Assembly: GCA_003212335.1 (NCBI GenBank)
Contig: QCQA01000005.1
Span: 29,868-93,867 of the forward strand
Length of the DNA: 64,000 nucleotides
Origin: SAR86 cluster bacterium AG-447-A08
GTDB taxonomy: Bacteria > Pseudomonadota > Gammaproteobacteria > Magnimaribacterales > Magnimaribacteraceae
Direction: 5' to 3'
Positions 24,217-33,480 of the stretch are shown here, piece by piece. The number at the start of each line of letters is the position of its first letter. Position 1 is the stretch's first letter. The position numbers were made by a program, and so were the translations under genes. The notes under the pieces were generated by a model that did not search any database, had not been told where the DNA came from, and saw only the letters and a list, made by a program, of their open reading frames with translations.

Positions 24217-24293
24217 TGGTGGGCCCGGGAGGACTCGAACCTCCGACCAATGGATTATGAGTCCACTGCTCTAACCAACTGAGCTACAGGCCC
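24217..24293 (-). tRNA. tRNA with CAU anticodon, probably tRNA-Ile2
   Basis: A complete cloverleaf reads on the minus strand: acceptor GGGCCTG / CGGGCCC with one G-U pair, D-arm AGCTCAGTTGGTTAGAGC, anticodon loop CTCATAA (CAU at 24259-24257), T-loop GGTTCGAGTCC, discriminator A and an encoded CCA. CAU could be initiator, elongator Met or Ile2. The G1-C72 pair rules against initiator. The anticodon-stem sequence and its position directly after rpoD (E. coli ileX has a similar place) favour Ile2, which needs lysidine at C34. It begins three bases after the rpoD stop. Confidence 0.95.
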
Positions 24294-24296
24294 TAT

Positions 24297-26168
24297 TTAT
24301 TCGTCGAGAAAACCTTTTAAGTGTGAAGATCTAGTTGGATGTCTCAATTTTCTGAGAGCTTTTGCCTCTATTTGCCTAATTCTCTCCCTAGTAACATCAA
24401 ACTGCTTCCCAACTTCTTCTAGAGTGTGGTCGGTATTCATTCCTATACCAAACCTCATTCTTAAAACTTTAGCTTCTCTGGCAGTCAAACTGCCTAAGAT
24501 ATCATCAGTAGCGCCTTGAAGATTGTCTTCAAACGCTGCTACATCAGGAGCGTCAATTGAAGTATCTTCAATGAAATCACCGAGAGTTGTATCTTCTTCG
24601 TCTCCTATTGGAGTTTCCGTAGATATCGGCTCTTTAGCAATCTTTAGGACTCTTCTAACTTTATCTTCGGGGAGATCCATACGCTCTCCTAACTCTTCAG
24701 GTGTCGGCTCTCTTCCCATCTCTTGAACCATCTGACGCGAAACTCTATTAAGTTTATTAATGGTTTCTATCATATGAACAGGTATACGAATGGTTCTTGC
24801 CTGATCAGCAATTGATCTAGTAATAGCCTGTCTTATCCACCAAGTCGCATAAGTAGAGAATTTATATCCTCTTCTATACTCGAATTTATCGACCGCTTTC
24901 ATCAAGCCAATATTTCCTTCTTGGATAAGATCTAAGAACTGAAGTCCTCTATTTGTATATTTTTTTGCTATTGATATAACTAGCCTAAGGTTGGCCTCAA
25001 CCATATCTTTTTTTGCTCTTCTTATTTTGGCTTCACCTATAGACATCTTTCTATTAATGTCTTTTATCTCACTAATTGGTAATTGAATTATCTTCTCAAG
25101 TTTGGATAACTTATTTTGTAATCTAACAATCTCAGTAAGATTGGCTTTAACTTCTTTCGCCCAGGGTTTTCTTGATTTAGCGATTTTCTCAGACCAAGAA
25201 GCATCAGCTTCATTACCAGAGTAATCTTGTATAAATTCTTTTCGAGGCATCTTTCCTCGTTTGACATATATCGTAAACAAGTACTTCTCAACTTCTCTAA
25301 TGATTTCTAGTGCATCTCTTGCAGGATCAGCAATGATCTCAAACTGAGTTGGGGATAGTTTCAAAAACTGAAATATTTCACCTAGTTTTTGCTGTTCTTG
25401 AATAGCCGCTTTACTGGTTCTAGTTCTGGCACACGCTTTTTCAGACTTATTAAATTGTCTCTTTAACGCGGAGAAGCGTTTTTTGACTTCCGCAGGATCA
25501 GGTCCAGATGCTTCTTCATCATCAGAATCGCCCTTTTCTTCTTTTTCCTTCTTTTGTGCTAGAGCTGGCGGAGGTATGCCTTCTTCGATATCCATAAAAC
25601 CAACCAAGACTTCAGATAATCTTCTATCTCCAGCGACCACTTCTTGGTACTCATCCAAAATCCTATCAACTATGCCCGGATAGAAACAACATGCATATAG
25701 GAGTTCTCTTGCTCCTTCTTCGATTCTTTTAGCAATGGCAATCTCACCCTCTCTTGTGAGTAGATCGACTGTCCCCATTTCCCTCATATAAAGTCTGACA
25801 GGATCAGTTGTTCTGCCTACCTCAGACTCAACAGTAGTAAGAGTTGTTCTGGTATCAGCTATAGTTTCTGGAGCAGCTTCCGAATTATCATCTGAGGCAT
25901 TGGTTGTGGACTCGAGTACTTCAATTCCAATGTCCATCAACATTTGGATTGTCTCTTCAACCTGATCAGGATCAGAAATATCCTCAGGGAGCATAGAATT
26001 GATATCTTCATAAGTAAGGAATCCTTGATCCTTACCTTTATCAACTAGCTCTCTTAGACCTGAGTTTTCTAAATCTTCTTCACCAAATAGAATCTCTTCA
26101 GAATCTTCCGAAGCCTCTACTTCCTTTTCTTTTACTTCAATTGGTGGATTTTTTGCTTTTCTTGGCAT
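24297..26168 (-). CDS. rpoD: RpoD, primary sigma factor sigma-70
   Basis: The 623-residue protein is full length. It has region 1.1 ('[21 protein letters not shown]'), region 1.2 ('[29 protein letters not shown]'), an acidic non-conserved insert (about 195-240), region 2 ('[30 protein letters not shown]', '[17 protein letters not shown]'), region 3 ('[13 protein letters not shown]') and region 4.2 ('[27 protein letters not shown]'). It recruits RNA polymerase to housekeeping promoters. A promoter 13 bases upstream gives a very short leader without Shine-Dalgarno. dnaG is immediately upstream; the usual rpsU is absent here. Confidence 0.98.
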   Translation of the reverse strand: MPRKAKNPPIEVKEKEVEASEDSEEILFGEEDLENSGLRELVDKGKDQGFLTYEDINSMLPEDISDPDQVEETIQMLMDIGIEVLESTTNASDDNSEAAPETIADTRTTLTTVESEVGRTTDPVRLYMREMGTVDLLTREGEIAIAKRIEEGARELLYACCFYPGIVDRILDEYQEVVAGDRRLSEVLVGFMDIEEGIPPPALAQKKEKEEKGDSDDEEASGPDPAEVKKRFSALKRQFNKSEKACARTRTSKAAIQEQQKLGEIFQFLKLSPTQFEIIADPARDALEIIREVEKYLFTIYVKRGKMPRKEFIQDYSGNEADASWSEKIAKSRKPWAKEVKANLTEIVRLQNKLSKLEKIIQLPISEIKDINRKMSIGEAKIRRAKKDMVEANLRLVISIAKKYTNRGLQFLDLIQEGNIGLMKAVDKFEYRRGYKFSTYATWWIRQAITRSIADQARTIRIPVHMIETINKLNRVSRQMVQEMGREPTPEELGERMDLPEDKVRRVLKIAKEPISTETPIGDEEDTTLGDFIEDTSIDAPDVAAFEDNLQGATDDILGSLTAREAKVLRMRFGIGMNTDHTLEEVGKQFDVTRERIRQIEAKALRKLRHPTRSSHLKGFLDE

Positions 26169-26180
26169 AACAAATTTTAA

Positions 26181-26195
26181 GGGTGCGCAATTATA
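26181..26195 (-). promoter_or_regulatory. rpoD promoter -10 with GC-rich discriminator
   Basis: On the minus strand a consensus TATAAT (26195-26190) is followed at once by TGCGCACCC, then AT-rich sequence to the rpoD ATG at 26168. No good -35 is visible. The start point would be near 26183, leaving a leader of about 15 bases without Shine-Dalgarno. The GC-rich discriminator resembles ppGpp/DksA-sensitive promoters and matches those of rpsU, rpoZ and the RRM gene here. Confidence 0.6.
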
Positions 26196-26234
26196 TTAGT
26201 TTTTTAACAAAATTACCTAACTTTTAGTTAATTT

Positions 26235-28055
26235 CTAAGCGCCCTTTTGACTAAGTTTTTTTAGAAGATTCTTTTCAGGCTCTTCTAATTTATGAATATT
26301 AGACAGCAAATGTTGTTGAAGTTCAAAAGTTTCATCTTCGGACAAGTTGCCCTCTTCAAAAATTTCTTTTAGCTCTAAGATTCTTGTGACTGAATCGGAT
26401 TTCCTAAGATTAAATAAGCAGTCATTAAGATAGTCTCTAGCGTTCTGTTCCTCTACTTGATCATTAATCGAAATTAAGGCGCCAACAAAAGAGGCTGACT
26501 CTTTATCCAATGTACTGAGAAGATCAGCAATTCCATCTTCTGGTCGTTCAATAAAAAATGCTACAACCTCGGTCATCAATCTAACCTCAGGCTCATTGAA
26601 GTTACTGAATTTATCCAAATCCTCTATTTCTCTAGCTAAATATGGATAAGATAAGACTACAGATAATATCTTGGAACCCAAACCAGTTGCCTCAAAGCTT
26701 TTATCTTTTTTATCAGAATCCTGGATAGCTCCTTTGTTTACTCTATTAGGATAATTAATCGTTTTACTCTGGGTTTTAAGATCCTTCGTATCAAGACCAG
26801 TTATTTTAGAAACCTCTCCTTCTAATAGCCTTTTAATTGAACTCTCTTGCATCGTAGATAAAAGTTCCATTGCTTTAGAGGCTAAGGATGCTTTCTTCTC
26901 TAAGGATGTTACTTCAGAAACTTGGGTGAGCCTCTCTATAAAATATTCTGAAAGAAGATTTGAATTTTTAGATAATTCTTTGAAACTCTCCACAGAATTT
27001 TTTTCTAATAGGCTAGCAGGATCTTCTCCTTCAGGAAGGAATAAAAACTTTATTTCAGTGCCGTCTGTAATTGAAGGCAATACATTTTTTAGAGCTCCCC
27101 ATGCAGCACCTCGACCGGCATCATCTCCATCAAAACAGAAAACTATCTCATTAACTATTTGTAATAATTTCTGAATATGAAATCTATTAGTGGCTATTCC
27201 AAGAGTTGCGACAGAATTAGTCATGCTATGTTCATACATCGCAATAGAATCCATATAACCTTCAACAACATATATTTCTTTAAGGTCCTTTCTAAACTCA
27301 AGGGCTTCAAAGAGGCCATATAACTCCCTGCTCTTTTGAAATACAGGTGTTTCACCGGTGTTAAGGTATTTAGGCTGGTCATCAGGATTCATTACTCGCC
27401 CTCCAAAACCAACAACTCTTCCTTTTCGATCTTTAATGGGGAACATGAGCCTATCTCTGAAAACATCGAATAGTTTATTATCTTTATTTTTTTTGGCTAA
27501 GCCTGCCTTAATAAGAATATCTTCTGTAATACCCTTACCTAACATTTCCTTAGAAAGTGCATCCCAAGATTTACTGGCATACCCTAAGGAAAACTTTTTA
27601 CAAACTTCACTGGAGATTTTTCTTTCCTTTAGTACATAATTTCTCACATGTTCGGAACTATCTGAGTTAGCTAAGTTTTTTTCGAAAATATCTGTAGCTA
27701 TCTGCAGTGCTTCATATATAGGATTCTTCTCGGTACTTACGCTACTGTTATTTTCATAAGGCACTTCCATGCCTGCTCGAGCCGCTAAAGCCTCTATCGA
27801 CTCTATGAAATCGTATCCTTGATGAGATTGCAGAAAACCAATTACATTGCCACTCGCTCTACATTTGAAGCAAAAATAAAACTGCTTTTGCTCGCTGACA
27901 CTAAAAGATGGATTTTTACCATCATCACAAAAAGGGCACTGTCCCCAGTGATCTTTACCTTTTCTTTTAAGAGGTAAATAGGAATCAACCAATGACACTA
28001 TATCGGTTGTATCAACTATATCTCTTATAAAATCTTGAGGTATTGAACCTGCCAC
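26235..28055 (-). CDS. dnaG: DnaG primase
   Basis: The 606-residue protein has an N-terminal zinc domain (1-100), a TOPRIM core ('EIYVVEGYMDSIAMYEH', 'VFCFDGDDAGRGAAW' with the EGYMD and DGDxAG metal sites) and a C-terminal DnaB-interacting helical domain. It makes RNA primers at replication forks. The zinc site reads C40-x2-C43 ... C62-x2-C65, with Cys where E. coli primase has His43, giving four Cys ligands. The start is GTG, sharing its G with the ruvX stop (TAGTG). rpoD follows after 66 bases with its own promoter. Confidence 0.97.
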   Translation of the reverse strand: MAGSIPQDFIRDIVDTTDIVSLVDSYLPLKRKGKDHWGQCPFCDDGKNPSFSVSEQKQFYFCFKCRASGNVIGFLQSHQGYDFIESIEALAARAGMEVPYENNSSVSTEKNPIYEALQIATDIFEKNLANSDSSEHVRNYVLKERKISSEVCKKFSLGYASKSWDALSKEMLGKGITEDILIKAGLAKKNKDNKLFDVFRDRLMFPIKDRKGRVVGFGGRVMNPDDQPKYLNTGETPVFQKSRELYGLFEALEFRKDLKEIYVVEGYMDSIAMYEHSMTNSVATLGIATNRFHIQKLLQIVNEIVFCFDGDDAGRGAAWGALKNVLPSITDGTEIKFLFLPEGEDPASLLEKNSVESFKELSKNSNLLSEYFIERLTQVSEVTSLEKKASLASKAMELLSTMQESSIKRLLEGEVSKITGLDTKDLKTQSKTINYPNRVNKGAIQDSDKKDKSFEATGLGSKILSVVLSYPYLAREIEDLDKFSNFNEPEVRLMTEVVAFFIERPEDGIADLLSTLDKESASFVGALISINDQVEEQNARDYLNDCLFNLRKSDSVTRILELKEIFEEGNLSEDETFELQQHLLSNIHKLEEPEKNLLKKLSQKGA

Positions 28056-28480
28056 TAATCTTTGCTCCTAAACCAATCTTCTAAAATAACTTGTGCTGAG
28101 ACACTGTGCTTATTGGAAGAATCTTTAGTACCAATAGGATCTCTCTCAAGTCTTTCTTTAGCTTCTCTACTTGTTAACCTTTCATCAGTTTTTTCTATAT
28201 CGATATCATATCTCTTATTAAGTGAATTAGAGAATCTATCTGCTAGATCTTGAATCTTGCTTCTACTGCCATCCATATTTAAAGGATCGCCCACCACAAA
28301 AAGATGAGGCTGCCATTCACTGATAATCTTGTCCAATTCAATCCAATTAGGTTGGCCATCAACAGCGGTAATTGAATAGAAAGTGGAAGCTGTTCTGGTT
28401 ATTTCTTGTCCAATTGCAATTCCGATATGCTTTATTCCAAAATCAAAGGCCATCACAACCCTCGGCAAACTTTCATTCAT
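28055..28480 (-). CDS. ruvX: RuvX/YqgF, RNase H-like nuclease
   Basis: About 141 residues; 'VVMAFDFGIKHIGIAIGQE' carries the first catalytic Asp (D13), and 'FVVGDPLNMDGS' and 'TDERLTSREAKERL' follow. The family processes the 16S rRNA 5' end and has been linked to Holliday junctions. I chose the ATG at 28480, which overlaps the gshB stop (ATGA); the longer frame to 28534 would run into gshB. The last motif reads KHSVSAQVILEDW, where I expect DSxSAxxIL, so the third acidic residue appears to be His125. Confidence 0.88.
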   Translation of the reverse strand: MNESLPRVVMAFDFGIKHIGIAIGQEITRTASTFYSITAVDGQPNWIELDKIISEWQPHLFVVGDPLNMDGSRSKIQDLADRFSNSLNKRYDIDIEKTDERLTSREAKERLERDPIGTKDSSNKHSVSAQVILEDWFRSKD

Positions 28481-29418
28481 GGAGTAAATTCTTCTACTGC
28501 TTCTATAAAAGTTTTCGCAACATCTATGTCGCAAAGTTCTTTATATTCTTTAAAACAAGTGGGACTGGTAACGTTTATCTCAGTCAGATAATCTCCAATG
28601 ATATCTAACCCAACCAATAATAATCCTTTTTCAACTAACGAAGGACCAACCTCTTTACAAATCCACATATCTCTCTCTGATAATGATTTAGCTACTGCTG
28701 AAGCACCTGCTGCTAGATTACCTCTGAGCTCTCCTTCTGCTGGGATTCTTGCAATAGCTGCGGACATAGGCTGTCCATTAACCAAAAGTACTCGCTTATC
28801 CCCTTCCGAAATCTCAGGAATATACTCTTGTATCATGACCTTTTGAGTGAAGTGATGGGTTATTGTTTCTAAGATAACATTTAAGTTAGGGTCATTTTTC
28901 TTTAATCTAAAAATAGATGCACCGCCCATTCCGTCTAATGGCTTTATTACAGTGTCTCTGTGCTCTTCTACAAAATCTGATAAAAGCTGCTTATTACTTG
29001 TTACTAAATGTTTTGTGCAGCATTGAGGAAATTCTGAGGCAAATACCTTTTCATTGCAGTCCCTCAAGCTTCTTGGATTATTAAAAACACTGACACCTTC
29101 TCTGGAAGCCATTTCTAAAATATAGGTGTTATAGATGTAATCAGAATTAAAAGGAGGGTCTTGTCTCATTAAAATAGCATCTAGCTCAGATAGCTTTATT
29201 ATTTTCTCCTCCTCTAATGAAAACCAGTCAAAAGGATCATTTCTAACTTCAATGTTTGAAGTAGTAGCATAAGAAATTCCTGAATTTATAAATAGGGAAT
29301 TTGGAGTCATATAAAAGATTTCATGATTCTTCCTTTGAGCCTCGATCATCATTGCTAATGTGCTATCTTTTTTGAAATTTATAGTTTCAATTGGATCCAT
29401 CACAACACCTAACTTCAT
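28477..29418 (-). CDS. gshB: Glutathione synthetase
   Basis: The 313-residue ATP-grasp enzyme joins gamma-glutamylcysteine and glycine. Clear GshB motifs are 'LGVVMDPIETINFKKDSTLAMMIEAQ' (N-domain), 'LDAILMRQDPPFNSDYIYNTY', 'VIKPLDGMGGASIFRL' (ATP loop), 'MIQEYIPEISEGDKRVLLVNG' and 'EINVTSPTCFKE' (metal ligands). It is cytoplasmic and of typical length. It lies between rsmE (20-base gap) and ruvX (4-base overlap), close to the rsmE-gshB-ruvX order of Pseudomonas. Confidence 0.97.
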   Translation of the reverse strand: MKLGVVMDPIETINFKKDSTLAMMIEAQRKNHEIFYMTPNSLFINSGISYATTSNIEVRNDPFDWFSLEEEKIIKLSELDAILMRQDPPFNSDYIYNTYILEMASREGVSVFNNPRSLRDCNEKVFASEFPQCCTKHLVTSNKQLLSDFVEEHRDTVIKPLDGMGGASIFRLKKNDPNLNVILETITHHFTQKVMIQEYIPEISEGDKRVLLVNGQPMSAAIARIPAEGELRGNLAAGASAVAKSLSERDMWICKEVGPSLVEKGLLLVGLDIIGDYLTEINVTSPTCFKEYKELCDIDVAKTFIEAVEEFTP

Positions 29419-29438
29419 ATCACTTCCTAGTTCTTCAA

Positions 29439-30161
29439 TTAAAATTCTTTCGCACTGTATCTTATAGCACTTACTACAGATATGGCTGCCGTTTCTGCTC
29501 TTAATATTCTATGACCCATAGTAACAGGTATAAAATCAGCTTCTTGAAATATACCAACCTCTTCCTGAGTGAAGTCTCCTTCCGGTCCTATTGCAATAGA
29601 CACAGTTTCGTTAATCTCTATATCGGAAAGTTTATTGTCTGCATTGGGATAAAGTACTAATTTAGTCTTTGAAGAAGTCTCTTGGGACCATTCTTTTATA
29701 CTGATAGGCTCATTAATAGAAGGCAGCCAATTCTCACCGCATTGTTCGCATGCTCCTCTAGCTGTTTGATACCATTTCTCTATCTTTCGGTCGGAGTTGA
29801 TATTTTTTCGATTAACTACAACCCTTTCTGAAAGCAAAGGAGTGAAAGTACTTACTCCAAGTTCAGTCGCTTTTTGAATTGCCATATTAAATGGATCGTT
29901 TTTAATAAGTGACTGTCCTAAATCTATACTTACACCTTCTCTTGGAGTTGGGGAAAATAATTTCTTGATGGAAATCTCAAAATATTTTTTAGTACTTAGG
30001 ACTTCAGCCATTGCTGAGTTGCCTTTCCCATCAAAAACAATAAAGACATCTCCTGTTTTTTTTCTTAAGACATTCAATTCGTGATGAAAATACTTTTTTT
30101 CTAACTGAATGTTTTCGTCTTGAACGAATGAGTGGTCTAAAAAAGTTCTTGTGTAATTCAT
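29439..30161 (-). CDS. rsmE: RsmE, 16S rRNA m3U1498 methyltransferase
   Basis: The 240-residue SPOUT methyltransferase has an N-terminal PUA-like domain ('HHELNVLRKKTGDVFIVFDGKGN') and a C-terminal knot with 'QSLIKNDPFNMAIQKATELGVSTFTPL', 'ARGACEQCGENWLP', 'IAIGPEGDFTQEEV' and 'MGHRILRAETAAISVV'. The last two form the SAM pocket. It methylates N3 of U1498 in 16S rRNA. It is the first gene of the rsmE-gshB-ruvX-dnaG-rpoD run. Confidence 0.96.
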   Translation of the reverse strand: MNYTRTFLDHSFVQDENIQLEKKYFHHELNVLRKKTGDVFIVFDGKGNSAMAEVLSTKKYFEISIKKLFSPTPREGVSIDLGQSLIKNDPFNMAIQKATELGVSTFTPLLSERVVVNRKNINSDRKIEKWYQTARGACEQCGENWLPSINEPISIKEWSQETSSKTKLVLYPNADNKLSDIEINETVSIAIGPEGDFTQEEVGIFQEADFIPVTMGHRILRAETAAISVVSAIRYSAKEF

Positions 30162-30283
30162 TTTTTTTAAAATTATATTTTAAATCATCAAACCGATTTA
30201 AAGTGTATTGAATAAAAATGAGATCAATCTTATGGCTGCAGGTAAAGAGTCAAAAACTTCTTTTAAGTAAATAGTGAAACTGC

Positions 30284-30311
30284 TTGAAAGATAAAATTTG
30301 TTGGGTATTAT
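30284..30311 (+). promoter_or_regulatory. Candidate sigma-70 promoter for fis-purH-purD
   Basis: TTGAAA (30284-30289), a 16-base spacer and TATTAT (30306-30311) make a reasonable sigma-70 promoter 43 bases before the fis GTG. It lies in the 193-base gap between divergent rsmE and fis. Nothing else convincing is visible there apart from an 18-codon reading frame at about 30222. Confidence 0.5.
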
Positions 30312-30354
30312 TCGTAGTCCTTTTAGAAATTACAACTGAACGAAATTTAATCAA

Positions 30355-30618
30355 GTGACTCAAAACAAGAAAAAGAAATTCAACGGCGAAGGAAGGCAGC
30401 TGGGTCATCAAGTTTCTAAAAGTATGAGAAAATATTTCAAAGAATTAGATGGTGAAAAACCAACTGATATTTACAACATGGTCCTCAAAGAAGTGGAGCT
30501 TCCTTTACTAGAAATTGTCATGAAAGAATGTAATGACAATCAATCAAAGGCAAGTAAGATTTTAGGAATAAATCGAGGCACCCTAAGAACTAAGCTGAAA
30601 GAACACAAATTACTCTAG
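30355..30618 (+). CDS. fis: Fis-family nucleoid protein
   Basis: The 87-residue protein has an N-terminal basic arm (NKKKKF), a central dimerisation part ('[26 protein letters not shown]') and a C-terminal Fis-type HTH ('[25 protein letters not shown]', about residues 63-87). Fis bends DNA, aids rRNA and recombination complexes and tracks growth rate. The start is GTG; no stronger start or clear Shine-Dalgarno is present. It precedes purH by eight bases, the same fis-purH-purD order as in Pseudomonas; dusB, often upstream of fis, is absent. Confidence 0.88.
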   Translation: MTQNKKKKFNGEGRQLGHQVSKSMRKYFKELDGEKPTDIYNMVLKEVELPLLEIVMKECNDNQSKASKILGINRGTLRTKLKEHKLL

Positions 30619-30625
30619 TCTAATA

Positions 30626-32194
30626 ATGGCTAAAACTGCCAACCCAAAAATTAAAAGAGCTTTAGTTAGCGTATCCAACAAAGAAGGCATAGTGGAATTC
30701 TGTTCCTCTCTGTCTAATGATTATGGGATTGAAATAATATCTACAGGTGGAACTCTAAAAACTTTGCTAGAAGCGGGTATTGATGCCATTGATATTTCTG
30801 ATCATACTGGTTTTCCTGAAATGATGGATGGCAGAGTTAAAACCCTTCATCCCAAAGTTCATGGAGGTATCCTTGCCAGAAGGGATATAGATCAAGAGGT
30901 AATGGCAGAAAATCAAATCAAAGAGATTGATCTGGTTGTAGTAAATTTATATCCGTTTATAGAAACTATTGCCAAAGAAGATACAACTCTTGAAATTGCT
31001 ATAGAAAATATAGATATAGGTGGTCCGAGTATGGTTAGGTCCGCTGCAAAGAATAATTTATTCGTAGGAGTGGTTGTAGAACCTGGTGACTATAAAAGTG
31101 TCCTCGAAGAAATTTCTAAAAATGAAGGAGCAATTTCTTTAGAAACTAGGAGAAAGCTAGCCGCTAAAGCCTTCAGTCATACCGCAAATTATGACTCCGC
31201 CATTTCAAACTATCTCAATCAACAACAAGAAACAAAACCTAAATATATATTTGGAAAATATGAACTCAAGCAAGAGCTAAGATATGGTGAGAATCCTCAT
31301 CAGTCAGCAGCATTCTATGTCAATACTAGTGAACTTAATGAGGACAATATTTCATCAGCTAAGCAGCTCCAAGGGAAAGAACTTTCCTATAATAATATTG
31401 CTGATACGGATGCGGCCTATGAATGTGTAAAAACTTTCATAGAACCAGCATGCGTTATAGTTAAACATGCAAATCCGTGCGGTATAGCTCTTGGATCTTC
31501 GATTTTAGAAGCTTATGAAAAAGCTTTTGCTTCGGATGAAACTTCTGCTTTTGGTGGAATAATTGCTTTCAACAGGCCTCTGGATGGAGCAACTGCAAGT
31601 AAAATAATTACAAATCAATTTGTGGAAGTCATCATCGCACCCGGAGTTACAGAAGACTCCCAAAAGATCTTGTCAGGCAAAGAAAATATCAGAGTATTAG
31701 ATACTGAAGTTCTAGGAGAGCAGAATAATAACCCCAAGCTTTTGAGTGTTGCTGGCGGATTATTATTACAAGATAGCGATATAGCGACGCTTTCTGATCA
31801 AGATATTAAGATAGTCTCGGAAAGAGAACCCAGCGAAGACGAAATACAAAATTGTTTATTCGCGTGGAAAGTTTGTAAATTTGTTAAATCTAATGCCATT
31901 GTTTATACCAAAGATAATCAAACTATCGGTATCGGAGCTGGACAAATGAGCAGAATAGATAGTGCACAAATAGCAGCTTCTAAGGCATTAGAAAGAGGCT
32001 TTAAAACTGAAGGCTGCTCGATGGCATCTGATGCTTTCTTCCCTTTCAGAGATGGTATAGATGCTGCGGCTAAAATTGGAATTACTTCAGTCATTCAACC
32101 TGGCGGTTCAATGCGAGATCAAGAAGTTATTGATGCTGCAAATGAAGCAGGCATGGCAATGCTTTTTACTGGCATAAGGCACTTTAGACACTAA
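30626..32194 (+). CDS. purH: PurH, AICAR transformylase / IMP cyclohydrolase
   Basis: The 522-residue bifunctional enzyme performs the last two steps of IMP synthesis. The N-terminal MGS-like IMP cyclohydrolase has '[14 protein letters not shown]', '[14 protein letters not shown]' and '[24 protein letters not shown]'. The C-terminal transformylase has '[14 protein letters not shown]', '[14 protein letters not shown]', '[10 protein letters not shown]' and '[15 protein letters not shown]' (Lys-His of the active site in VKHANPCG). Length is typical. purD follows after two bases. Confidence 0.98.
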   Translation: MAKTANPKIKRALVSVSNKEGIVEFCSSLSNDYGIEIISTGGTLKTLLEAGIDAIDISDHTGFPEMMDGRVKTLHPKVHGGILARRDIDQEVMAENQIKEIDLVVVNLYPFIETIAKEDTTLEIAIENIDIGGPSMVRSAAKNNLFVGVVVEPGDYKSVLEEISKNEGAISLETRRKLAAKAFSHTANYDSAISNYLNQQQETKPKYIFGKYELKQELRYGENPHQSAAFYVNTSELNEDNISSAKQLQGKELSYNNIADTDAAYECVKTFIEPACVIVKHANPCGIALGSSILEAYEKAFASDETSAFGGIIAFNRPLDGATASKIITNQFVEVIIAPGVTEDSQKILSGKENIRVLDTEVLGEQNNNPKLLSVAGGLLLQDSDIATLSDQDIKIVSEREPSEDEIQNCLFAWKVCKFVKSNAIVYTKDNQTIGIGAGQMSRIDSAQIAASKALERGFKTEGCSMASDAFFPFRDGIDAAAKIGITSVIQPGGSMRDQEVIDAANEAGMAMLFTGIRHFRH

Positions 32195-32196
32195 GC

Positions 32197-33480
32197 ATGA
32201 AGGTTTTGGTTGTAGGTGCTGGAGGAAGAGAACACGCACTATCATGGAAAATTTCTCAGAGTACTTTAGTTACTTCAGTATTTGTAGCTCCTGGTAATGG
32301 AGGAACAGAATTAGAAGATCATTTAACTAATGTAGACATACAGGCAGATGATATTGAAGGTCTAGCAAGTTTTGCTTTAGAACAAGGGATTGATCTAACT
32401 ATTGTAGGTCCAGAAGACCCACTGGTTAACGGCATTACTGATAGATTTAATGATCTTGGTTTGAAATGTTTTGGCCCTTCCAAAGGTGCCGCTCAACTAG
32501 AAGGTTCAAAGGAGTTCATGAAAGACTTCCTTCAAAGACATCACATTCCAACTGCTGAATATTCAAGCTTCAGTGACACAGAAAGAGCTATTGAATATGT
32601 TGAGCAAAAGGGGTGTCCAATAGTTATAAAAGCTGACGGACTAGCAGCAGGAAAAGGGGTAACCATAGCTCATACGGTTGAAGAAGCAAAAGAAGCAATA
32701 TATCAATCTTTAGAGTCCGAGGTTTTTGGAAAAGCAGGAAAAAAGATTGTTATCGAAGAATTTTTAGATGGTGAAGAAGCTAGTTTCATTGTCATGACGG
32801 ATGGTACAAACGTAATCCCTTTTGCCTCATCTCAAGATCATAAGGCTCTTGAAGACAATGACAAAGGACCAAACACAGGAGGAATGGGTGCTTACTCTCC
32901 TGCTCCGATAGTGGATGAATACGTACATGAAAAAATCATGAATGAAATTATCTTTCCAACTTTAAAAGGCCTAAGAAAAGATGGATATAAATACTGCGGA
33001 TTCTTATATGCAGGAATGATGATAGACAAAAACAAAAAACTTAAAGTCTTAGAGTTTAACTGTAGGTTTGGAGACCCTGAAACTCAACCAATCATGATGA
33101 GGCTAAAATCTGATTTAGCTTCTCTCTGTGATCAAGCATGTGATGATAACCTTATTGAACAACCTCTAGAATGGGATTCAAGAAAAGCCATAGGAGTGGT
33201 TTTAGCTGCTAGAGGATATCCTCATGGATATGCAAAAGGGAAAGATATTACTAATATTCCTTTAGAAAAAGATGACTTAAAAATCTTCCATGCCGGAACA
33301 AAGATTGAATCAAATAGCTTGAAGTCAAATGGGGGAAGAGTCCTATGCGTCACCAGTCTAGGAGATTCTGTGGAATCAGCTAAAAATAAAGCTTATGATG
33401 CGATATCAGAAATAGAATGGGAAGATGCATTCTATAGAAAAGATATCGGCTACAGGGCTATAGCAAGAGAAAGAAAATGA
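32197..33480 (+). CDS. purD: PurD, phosphoribosylamine-glycine ligase
   Basis: The 427-residue ATP-grasp enzyme joins phosphoribosylamine and glycine in purine synthesis. It has the GARS N-domain 'KVLVVGAGGREHALSWKI', 'VGPEDPLVNGI', the ATP-grasp loop 'IKADGLAAGKGV', the metal and substrate stretch 'LEFNCRFGDPETQ', and a C-domain 'GVVLAARGYPHGYAKG'. Length is typical. It sits directly after purH and overlaps the coq7 start by four bases (ATGA). Confidence 0.98.
   Translation: MKVLVVGAGGREHALSWKISQSTLVTSVFVAPGNGGTELEDHLTNVDIQADDIEGLASFALEQGIDLTIVGPEDPLVNGITDRFNDLGLKCFGPSKGAAQLEGSKEFMKDFLQRHHIPTAEYSSFSDTERAIEYVEQKGCPIVIKADGLAAGKGVTIAHTVEEAKEAIYQSLESEVFGKAGKKIVIEEFLDGEEASFIVMTDGTNVIPFASSQDHKALEDNDKGPNTGGMGAYSPAPIVDEYVHEKIMNEIIFPTLKGLRKDGYKYCGFLYAGMMIDKNKKLKVLEFNCRFGDPETQPIMMRLKSDLASLCDQACDDNLIEQPLEWDSRKAIGVVLAARGYPHGYAKGKDITNIPLEKDDLKIFHAGTKIESNSLKSNGGRVLCVTSLGDSVESAKNKAYDAISEIEWEDAFYRKDIGYRAIARERK

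Noticed and set aside
30222..30278. Possible 18-codon leader peptide upstream of fis
   Set aside because: It starts at ATG about 135 bases before fis, has no ribosome binding site, and lies upstream of the more likely fis promoter, so it would not be on that transcript.
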